From: Bacillota bacterium
Lineage (GTDB): Bacteria; Bacillota; Dehalobacteriia; UBA4068
Length of the DNA: 7,108 nt
Assembly (NCBI GenBank): GCA_009778255.1
Contig: WRKD01000113.1
Location: forward strand, 1 to 7,108
Direction: 5' to 3'
Below the pieces are notes generated by a model that worked only from the letters and a program-made list of their open reading frames with translations, ran no database searches and had not been told where the DNA came from. This document shows positions 1-4,599 of this stretch, one piece after another (the first letter of the stretch is position 1; each line of letters opens with the position of its first letter). Made by a program: the position numbers and the translations under genes.

Positions 1-556
1 GGTTTGGCAGAAGCTTAAAATCTAAGCTTCTGCCAGCCGATATTATGGCGGCATAAACATTTACATCCGCATGAATATGAATAGGAGCAGTACTTTGTAT
101 ATTATTATAGCCGCAGGCTAGGGGCAGCCATTTGTTTATTCGGTCTTCCCAAATAAAACCGTAATCGCCATAATTGGGCGCATACCCTTTTTGATCTGGG
201 AAAATCCACATCTGCATGAAGCGAAGCTCAGTGTTTCCGTGGTTGAATTCACTATGTATAACACCTGTTCCTGCACTCATATATTGAGCTTGTCCGCGAA
301 TTAGGGTACGGGCATTGCCCATGTTATCTTCATGAGAAAGTTCGCCACAGATCACATAGGAAATTATTTCCATATCTTGATGAGGATGAGCTGAAAAGCC
401 TGTGCCTGGCTGTACGGTATCGTCATTCAATACACGCAGTATTCCAAAGCGGATATTTTGAGGATTATGGTATTCTGCAAAAGAAAAGTGAAAGTGACTT
501 TCAAGCCAGCCATGTGCGCCTTTACCCATTTTCTTATGATCAATATAATGTAGCAT
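1..556 (-). CDS. Pirin-family (YhhW-like) bicupin protein, 3' end beyond the window
   Basis: The minus strand reads openly from an ATG at 556-554 to the window edge, giving 185 residues with no stop. An AGGAGGT ribosome binding site (570-564) lies 7 nt before the ATG and fixes the start. The N-terminal cupin carries the pirin signature HPHQDMEIISYV at residues 57-68, then GELSHEDNMGN (71-81) and the second metal motif HSEFN (101-105). H57, H59, H101 and E103 match the four iron ligands of human pirin (H56, H58, H101, E103), so metal binding is expected. YhhW-type members are about 230 residues, so roughly 45 C-terminal residues should lie outside the window. Some bacterial pirins have quercetin 2,3-dioxygenase activity and others act as redox-sensing partners; the sequence does not say which applies here. 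It is a cytoplasmic protein with no signal peptide, transcribed divergently from uvrB. No clear sigma-A promoter was found for it. Confidence 0.9.
   Translation of the reverse strand, partial: MLHYIDHKKMGKGAHGWLESHFHFSFAEYHNPQNIRFGILRVLNDDTVQPGTGFSAHPHQDMEIISYVICGELSHEDNMGNARTLIRGQAQYMSAGTGVIHSEFNHGNTELRFMQMWIFPDQKGYAPNYGDYGFIWEDRINKWLPLACGYNNIQSTAPIHIHADVNVYAAIISAGRSLDFKLLPN
5..35. repeat. Perfect 13-bp inverted repeat inside the pirin gene
   Basis: Positions 5-17 are perfectly complementary to 23-35, with a 5-nt loop (18-22). Each arm holds an AAGCTT. It falls in codons about 174-184 of the pirin reading frame and leaves that frame open, so it is coding sequence with strong hairpin potential. 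No T-tract follows on either strand, so it is not an obvious terminator. Confidence 0.8.
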
Positions 557-620
557 AATTATTACCTCCTTTTACTTATTCTTCTCCTCGAATACTCCAG
601 TTTGTCCTATTTGTTTAAGT

Positions 621-676
621 TAATAATTATTACTTTTTTTGCTAAAATTTAATTTTAAAAAAGCTTATAATTATAA
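621..676. promoter_or_regulatory. AT-rich cluster of palindromes in the pirin/uvrB divergent region
   Basis: Three perfect palindromic elements lie within 56 bp: TAATAATTATTA (621-632), TAAAATT-T-AATTTTA (643-657) and TTATAATTATAA (665-676). The 11-mer ATAATTATTAC occurs at 623-633 and again at 555-565, overlapping the pirin start codon and the edge of its ribosome binding site. The placement would suit operator sites for the pirin gene or an UP-like AT tract, but AT-rich DNA yields such palindromes easily. The regulatory role is inference. Confidence 0.35.
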
Positions 677-732
677 TAACATAGGGGGGCTTTCTGCGCA
701 AGCCAAATATTCTTGGCCAGATATTAAAGATA

Positions 733-761
733 TTGATTTTATCCCCATAATTATCTATAAT
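733..761 (+). promoter_or_regulatory. Predicted sigma-A promoter of uvrB
   Basis: TTGATT (733-738) is followed after exactly 17 nt by a perfect TATAAT (756-761). Transcription would start near 768, leaving a 5' leader of about 70 nt before the uvrB ATG. No Firmicutes-type SOS box (GAAC-N4-GTTC) is visible between 571 and 837. An 8-bp inverted repeat, TATTCTTG (708-715) and CAAGAATA (770-777), flanks the promoter. Confidence 0.75.
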
Positions 762-827
762 ACTCATATCAAGAATACTCTTTGCCCTTAGTAAACGGGT
801 GAGAAAGCCTTTGACTTACAGTATTAT

Positions 828-832
828 AGGAG
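828..832 (+). promoter_or_regulatory. Ribosome binding site that sets the uvrB start
   Basis: AGGAG lies 5 nt upstream of the ATG at 838. The frame also opens at a GTG at 799, but that start has no comparable ribosome binding site. It would add 13 residues (MRKPLTYSIIGVF) that are not part of the UvrB family N-terminus. Confidence 0.8.
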
Positions 833-837
833 TTTTC

Positions 838-2820
838 ATGGATAAATTTAAGCTATTCAGCACTTACGCGCCCACCGGCGACCAGCCCCAGGCTATCGCG
901 GAGCTAACAGAGGGGATAGAGCGGGGGCTTAGGCATCAGGTGCTGCTGGGGGTCACGGGCAGCGGCAAGACTTTTACTATGGCTAATGTGGCGGCTAATC
1001 TTAACCGGCCTACTTTGGTAATCGCCCATAACAAAACGCTAGCCGCTCAGCTTTACGGCGAATTTAAGGAATTTTTTCCGGAAAACGCCGTGGAGTATTT
1101 TGTCAGTTATTACGACTATTACCAGCCGGAGGCTTATATCGCTTCGAGCGATACCTATATTGCTAAAGACGCCTCTATAAACGACGAAATAGAAAAGCTG
1201 CGTCACGCCGCCACCACTTCGCTTTTACAGCGGCGGGATGTGCTGATCGTAGCCAGCGTTTCCGCTATCTATGGTTTGGGCGACCCGGCGGATTATCTAG
1301 ATTTAAGTTTGCAGATAAACCAGGGGCAGATATTGGAGCGGGATACAATATTGCGACAGTTGGTGAATATGCAATATAGCCGCAATGAAATGGATTTTCA
1401 TCGCGGTACCTTTCGTGTGCATGGCGAGGTTATAGATATTTTCCCCGCCGCTTCTTCCGGACGGGCTTTACGAGTGGAACTGTTCGGCGACGAGGTGGAG
1501 CGCTTGCGGGAAATAGATACCCTCACCGGTGAGGTGTATGCCAGCCCGCAGCATATAGCCGTTTTCCCGGCTAGCCATTATGTAACGAAAACGGAGAAAA
1601 TGCTTAATGCGTTATCGCTGATCCGCGAGGAATTGGCGGAAAACCTGATAAGGATGCGTAAGGAAAACAAATTGCTGGAAGCTCAACGTCTGGAACAGCG
1701 TACCAATTTTGATTTGGAAATGCTCACTGAATTGGGCTATTGCAGCGGCATCGAAAATTATAGCCGTCATTTGACAAGCCGGGCAGAAGGAGAACCGCCT
1801 TATACATTATTAGATTATTTCCCGGAAGATTTCGTGATCATGATAGACGAATCTCATGTTACGGTGCCTCAGATACGCGGCATGTACGAGGGCGACCGCA
1901 GCCGTAAAGAGGAGCTGGTAAAATACGGTTTCCGCCTACCTTCCGCTAAAGACAACCGGCCCTTGAACTTTGCGGAGTTCGAAGAACGGGCCCACAGGCT
2001 GATCTATGTTTCCGCTACCCCTGGACCCTATGAGCTGGAGCGGCGTCAGCGTTTGATAGAGCAATTGGTGCGCCCTACCGGTTTGGTGGATCCGGAAATA
2101 GAAGTGAGGCCGGTTAAGGGGCAGATAGACGATCTTTTAGCCGAGATTCGCCGCCGCACAGCGGATAAAGAAAGGGTTTTAATCACCACCTTGACTAAGC
2201 GTATGGCCGAGGATTTAACGGAATACCTGCGCCAGGCCGGAGTAGAGGTGCGTTATTTACATTCGGATATTAAAACCCTGGAACGCATGGGCATAATACG
2301 CGATCTGCGCTTGGGTGTGTTCGATGTACTGGTGGGCATCAATTTGCTACGGGAGGGCTTAGATTTACCGGAGGTGACGCTGGTCGCCATTTTGGATGCG
2401 GATAAGGAAGGCTTTTTGCGCTCCGAGCGCCCATTGATCCAAACCATCGGCCGGGCGGCCCGTAATGTGAAGGGCCGGGTGATCATGTATGCGGATAAAA
2501 TCACCGACAGCATGGCGGCAGCCATTGGCGAAACCGACCGCCGCCGCGACAAACAACTTGCTTATAATGCAGTTCACGGTATTGTACCCAAGACCATTGT
2601 CAAAGAAGTGCGCGATATAATATCTGCAGTGCTGCCCAGTGAGGAGCGCGGCAAAGACCTGCGCCTAAAGCCACCGCAAAATATGAACAGACAAGAGCGG
2701 GATAAGCTGTTGCGCGCTTTGGAAAAAGAGATGAAGGAAGCGGCGCGGCGCTTAGATTTCGAAGAAGCCGCCCAGTTGCGGGATGCGATAATGGAGATAA
2801 GGGCGGAAGTTAGAGATTAA
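838..2820 (+). CDS. uvrB: Excinuclease ABC subunit B (UvrB)
   Basis: This 660-residue protein is the DNA damage-verifying helicase of nucleotide excision repair. UvrA loads it onto DNA, and it then recruits UvrC for dual incision. Numbered from the ATG at 838, the sequence shows Walker A GVTGSGKT (38-45), the damage-probing beta-hairpin starting YYDYYQPEAY (91-100), and the Walker B box DESH (337-340). It also shows SATPG (392-396), GINLLREGLD (500-509), the arginine-finger motif QTIGRAARN (535-543), and a C-terminal UVR motif (about 620-655, EKEMKEAARRLDFEEAAQLRD) that binds UvrC/UvrA. Length and N-terminus (MDKFKLFSTYAPTGDQPQAI) fit Gram-positive UvrB of about 660 residues. The last residues VRD and the stop codon are encoded by the first unit of the tandem array that follows. 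No uvrA or uvrC lies in this window. No hairpin terminator is visible between the stop and the next promoter at 2986. Confidence 0.98.
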   Translation: MDKFKLFSTYAPTGDQPQAIAELTEGIERGLRHQVLLGVTGSGKTFTMANVAANLNRPTLVIAHNKTLAAQLYGEFKEFFPENAVEYFVSYYDYYQPEAYIASSDTYIAKDASINDEIEKLRHAATTSLLQRRDVLIVASVSAIYGLGDPADYLDLSLQINQGQILERDTILRQLVNMQYSRNEMDFHRGTFRVHGEVIDIFPAASSGRALRVELFGDEVERLREIDTLTGEVYASPQHIAVFPASHYVTKTEKMLNALSLIREELAENLIRMRKENKLLEAQRLEQRTNFDLEMLTELGYCSGIENYSRHLTSRAEGEPPYTLLDYFPEDFVIMIDESHVTVPQIRGMYEGDRSRKEELVKYGFRLPSAKDNRPLNFAEFEERAHRLIYVSATPGPYELERRQRLIEQLVRPTGLVDPEIEVRPVKGQIDDLLAEIRRRTADKERVLITTLTKRMAEDLTEYLRQAGVEVRYLHSDIKTLERMGIIRDLRLGVFDVLVGINLLREGLDLPEVTLVAILDADKEGFLRSERPLIQTIGRAARNVKGRVIMYADKITDSMAAAIGETDRRRDKQLAYNAVHGIVPKTIVKEVRDIISAVLPSEERGKDLRLKPPQNMNRQERDKLLRALEKEMKEAARRLDFEEAAQLRDAIMEIRAEVRD

Positions 2821-2970
2821 AGGTTAGAGATTAAAGGTTAGAGATTAAAGGCTAGAGATTAAAGGTTAGAGATTAAAGGTTAGAGATTAAAGGTTAGAGA
2901 TTAAAGGTTAGAGATTAAAGGTTAGAGATTAGAGGTTAGAGGTTAAAGGTTAGAGATTAGAGGTTAGAAG
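2809..2970. repeat. Tandem array of a 14-bp unit (11 full copies plus a partial), overlapping the uvrB stop
   Basis: Units start every 14 bp from 2809: GTTAGAGATTAAAG, repeated eight times to 2920 with one T-to-C change at 2852. Units at 2921, 2935 and 2949 carry A/G changes, and a partial copy ends at 2970. Each unit is two related heptamers, so the array can be read as about 23 copies of RTTARAG. The only variable positions are purine transitions (1 and 5), apart from the single C. The first unit supplies the uvrB codons GTT AGA GAT and the stop TAA. An A-to-G change of the kind seen in later units would still leave a stop (TAG), so array variation should not extend UvrB. There are no unique spacers, so this is not a CRISPR array. 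It resembles a variable-number tandem repeat in structure. Confidence 0.97.
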
Positions 2971-2985
2971 TTTTGAAAATAATTC

Positions 2986-3014
2986 TTGACATCCGTTTAT
3001 TTCATTGTTATGAT
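2986..3014 (+). promoter_or_regulatory. Near-consensus sigma-A promoter of the molybdenum hydroxylase leader
   Basis: A perfect TTGACA (2986-2991) is followed after 17 nt by TATGAT (3009-3014). The predicted start of transcription is near 3021. It begins just 15 bp after the tandem array and is the only strong promoter seen before the three-gene operon at 3225. Confidence 0.85.
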
Positions 3015-3023
3015 AGTAACAAT
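3004..3023. promoter_or_regulatory. Candidate repressor operator over the -10 box
   Basis: ATTGTTA (3004-3010) and TAACAAT (3017-3023) form a perfect 7-bp inverted repeat with a 6-bp centre. It covers the -10 hexamer and the predicted start site. A dimeric helix-turn-helix regulator (for example MarR, TetR or GntR type) bound here would block RNA polymerase. No regulator gene lies in the window, so its identity is unknown. Confidence 0.55.
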
Positions 3024-3044
3024 CATTTCTGGGATGTGTAAAAT

Positions 3045-3122
3045 ATGAACCCATCTAATATTATAATCAATGCTTGGCCTTGGCGTGTTTTTGTTTATTT
3101 CACTGAACCACGTCTTGTTTGA
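3045..3122 (+). CDS. Possible 25-residue leader peptide with two Trp codons
   Basis: ATG at 3045 opens a 25-codon frame ending in TGA at 3120-3122. The peptide starts MNPSNIII, has a central NAWPWRVFVYF and ends TEPRLV. Codons 11 and 13 are Trp. The antiterminator segment 3098-3106 lies in codons 18-21. A ribosome paused at the Trp codons would leave that segment free, while one reaching the stop codon would at least partly cover it, as in a classical amino-acid attenuator. The upstream ribosome binding site is weak (GGGATG about 8-14 nt before the ATG). A four-codon ORF (3034-3048) also overlaps the start as ATGA. Translation is therefore unproven and the ORF could be chance. Confidence 0.35.
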   Translation: MNPSNIIINAWPWRVFVYFTEPRLV

Positions 3123-3165
3123 GTTCGCATTTTTTGTATATTCGCGAATACTATTCCAACAGATG

Positions 3166-3198
3166 AGTGCGTCAGTGAAAAGCTGACGCGCTTTTTTT
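3166..3198 (+). terminator. Rho-independent terminator upstream of the operon (attenuator terminator)
   Basis: AGTGCGTCAG (3166-3175) pairs with CTGACGCGCT (3183-3192), with one T-G wobble and a further possible T3176-G3182 pair. The run T3192-T3198 follows directly. It is unidirectional, with no T-tract on the minus side. It lies downstream of the strong promoter but only 26 nt before the ATG of the first operon gene, so it must be read through or suppressed for the operon to be expressed. Confidence 0.9.
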
Positions 3199-3224
3199 AA
3201 TTATTATGAAGGGAAGGGATACAT

Positions 3225-4106
3225 ATGATACAGGATTATCTATTTGCAAATGACACAGAGGAAGCATTAGCTCAATTGTACAGGTATGCCGGTACGGCTA
3301 TGGTGATTGCCGGCGGGACAGATTTAATGGTTAATGTGGCGGATTTAAAGCTTAAAGCACAAGTGCTGATCGATGTAACACGTATGGAGGGTTTTCATAA
3401 AATAGCCTTAAAAGACGGTTATTTAACGATTGGAGCAGGGGTCACCATGTCTGAGGCGGCTGAAAACGAGTTGATTTACGCATATGCCCGTTCCTTAGCT
3501 GTGGCGGCGGCTTGTGTCGGTTCGGTTCAAATTAGGAATGCCGCTACATTGGGCGGTAATATCGTAAAAGCCCAACCGGCAGCCGACGCTGCTGTAATGC
3601 TGGTTGCTTTGGGCGCAGTCATCTCGGTATGCGGTAGAAGCGGAAAAAGGGAGATTTTGGTGGAGGAGTCATATGCCGGTTTGGGACAATCTGTGGTAGA
3701 CCCCACGAAAGAAATCGTCTCGGAGATCAAGTTTAAGGCGCTGGGTAATAATCAGGGATGCGCATATATTCGTTTGGCGCATAGAAAGGCGTTGGCCTTA
3801 CCGATACTAAACGTTGGCGTGATATTGAGCGTGGATGAGCGAAAAATCTCTAAAGTCAGAATCGTGATGGCGCCGGTGGATATAAAACCCCAAAGAGCTA
3901 TGGCAGCGGAAGAATATCTTATCGGTAAAATGCCTTCTCGGGAAAGCTTCCGTACAGCGGCAGCAATGGCGATAAAGGATGCCCGGCCTCGAGACAGCTT
4001 TATACACGGTTCGAAAGAATACCGTTTGTCTGTTCTGCCTTCCCTGGTAGAAAAAGCGCTGCTAGAATCAATGGAGGAAATTTATAAGAAAGAAGGAGGC
4101 GTATAA
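3225..4106 (+). CDS. Molybdenum hydroxylase FAD-binding subunit (XdhB/CoxM family)
   Basis: This 293-residue protein is the medium subunit of a xanthine dehydrogenase-family enzyme. It carries FAD, which takes electrons from the 2Fe-2S subunit and hands them to the external acceptor. The two FAD-contact motifs are present: IAGGTDLMV (28-36) and QIRNAATLGGNI (102-113), followed by the conserved PAADAAVMLVALGA (118-131). The later motif YIRLAHRKALALPILNVGV (181-199) and the C-terminal EYR segment (265-267) are also typical. Length is normal for the family. There is no cysteine-rich insert of the kind that carries the extra 4Fe-4S cluster in 4-hydroxybenzoyl-CoA reductase. The start is set by an AGGGA ribosome binding site (3215-3219) 5 nt before the ATG. 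It is the first gene of a three-gene operon behind the attenuator-like leader, and only 2 nt separate its stop from the next gene. The substrate is not deducible from this subunit. Confidence 0.94.
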   Translation: MIQDYLFANDTEEALAQLYRYAGTAMVIAGGTDLMVNVADLKLKAQVLIDVTRMEGFHKIALKDGYLTIGAGVTMSEAAENELIYAYARSLAVAAACVGSVQIRNAATLGGNIVKAQPAADAAVMLVALGAVISVCGRSGKREILVEESYAGLGQSVVDPTKEIVSEIKFKALGNNQGCAYIRLAHRKALALPILNVGVILSVDERKISKVRIVMAPVDIKPQRAMAAEEYLIGKMPSRESFRTAAAMAIKDARPRDSFIHGSKEYRLSVLPSLVEKALLESMEEIYKKEGGV

Positions 4107-4108
4107 CC

Positions 4109-4585
4109 ATGAAACGTAGGATCACATTCATCTTAAACGGGGAAAAAATGGATATAGAGGTTTCGCCGGGGCAAATGCTGATTAGCCTCATTAAGGATGA
4201 TTTACATCTTCACGGCACAAAAAAGGGTTGCGCTCGCGGGGAATGTGGGGCATGTACGGTGATTATAGACGGTAAAGCAGTCAATTCTTGTTTGATACCG
4301 GCGCTGAAAGTACAAGGGTCTATTGTGGAAACCATCGAAGGACTGAGTACGCCCACAAGGCTTCATCCGTTACAACAATCATTTATAGAGAATGGCGCTG
4401 TGCAATGTGGGTATTGCATACCGGGTACTATCATGTCGGCTAAAGCTTTGTTGGATAAAAAACCGTGTCCAACAGTTGCCGAAGTAAAAATGGGAATAGC
4501 CGGTAATATTTGCCGTTGCACGGGTTATGTAAAAATCGAAAAAGCTATTCTTGAAGCGGCACAGATAATTAGTAATAGTATATGA
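4109..4585 (+). CDS. Molybdenum hydroxylase 2Fe-2S subunit (XdhC/CoxS family)
   Basis: This 158-residue small subunit holds the two 2Fe-2S clusters that carry electrons from the molybdenum site to FAD. The N-terminal plant-ferredoxin-like cluster is bound by C41, C46, C49 and C61 (CARGECGACTVIIDGKAVNSC). The C-terminal helical-bundle cluster is bound by C100, C103, C135 and C137 (QCGYCIPG and NICRCTGY). All eight ligands are present and the length is typical. A strong AAGGAGG (4093-4099), inside the end of the preceding gene, stands 9 nt before the ATG. The intergenic gap is 2 nt, which points to tight co-expression with the FAD subunit. C103-I-P-G stands where family members often have C-T-P-G, a mild variant. 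In E. coli nomenclature this subunit is XdhC. It is unrelated to the XdhC/CoxI maturation factor, and no maturation gene is present in the window. Confidence 0.96.
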   Translation: MKRRITFILNGEKMDIEVSPGQMLISLIKDDLHLHGTKKGCARGECGACTVIIDGKAVNSCLIPALKVQGSIVETIEGLSTPTRLHPLQQSFIENGAVQCGYCIPGTIMSAKALLDKKPCPTVAEVKMGIAGNICRCTGYVKIEKAILEAAQIISNSI

Positions 4586-4587
4586 AA

Positions 4588-4593
4588 GAGAGG
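4588..4593 (+). promoter_or_regulatory. Ribosome binding site that sets the large-subunit start
   Basis: GAGAGG lies 6 nt before the ATG at 4600. The frame has an earlier ATG at 4582 that overlaps the previous stop as ATGA, but no ribosome binding site precedes it. The family N-terminus (MKIVGRSVERTDAVAKVTG) begins at 4600. Confidence 0.65.
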
Positions 4594-4599
4594 CGCGCC

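Larger units (their letters stand above)
3021..3198 (+). ncRNA. Putative transcription-attenuation leader of the molybdenum hydroxylase operon
   Basis: The predicted transcript runs about 178 nt from the start site to an intrinsic terminator that stands between the promoter and the first structural gene. UUUCACUGA (3098-3106) is perfectly complementary to UCAGUGAAA (3172-3180), which is the inner 5' arm and loop of the terminator. Forming that 9-bp helix would break the terminator, so the two structures are mutually exclusive. Another possible hairpin, GGCGUG (3082-3087) with CACGUC (3109-3114, one G-U), surrounds the antiterminator segment. I see no T-box signature and no recognisable purine or molybdenum-cofactor riboswitch core. 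The attenuator role is inferred from layout. The alternative is an independent small RNA ending at 3198, with the operon transcribed by readthrough. Confidence 0.5.

Noticed and set aside
811..827. TTGACT followed by TATTAT as a promoter close to uvrB
   Set aside because: The spacer is only 5 nt, far too short for sigma-A, and the elements overlap the ribosome binding site region.
799..837. Upstream GTG start for uvrB adding 13 residues
   Set aside because: There is no good ribosome binding site before the GTG, the extra residues are not part of the UvrB family, and AGGAG stands 5 nt before the ATG at 838.
2253..2577. Minus-strand open frames opposite uvrB, and similar minus-strand frames opposite the operon genes (3527-4191, 5020-5262, 5845-6177)
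   Set aside because: They lie opposite strongly conserved coding sequence, show no recognisable family motif and have no ribosome binding site pattern of their own. They are shadows.
2809..2970. Tandem array as a CRISPR or telomere-like element
   Set aside because: Units are directly adjacent with no unique spacers and are only 14 bp long. The similarity to TTAGGG-type telomere repeats is superficial and the locus is internal.
3115..3150. Second promoter TTGTTT, 16 nt, TATATT, overlapped by the palindrome TATTCGCGAATA (3139-3150)
   Set aside because: The -35 match is poor and it still lies upstream of the terminator. The palindrome could be an operator but has no support beyond symmetry.
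3021..3198. Known riboswitch or T-box in the leader
   Set aside because: No T-box AGGGTGGNACCGCG-like sequence precedes the terminator, and no purine, molybdenum-cofactor or THF riboswitch core was recognisable. A covariance-model search would settle this.
4582..4599. ATG at 4582 overlapping the small-subunit stop (ATGA) as the large-subunit start
   Set aside because: Coupling is possible, but no ribosome binding site precedes it. GAGAGG fits the ATG at 4600, where the family N-terminus begins.
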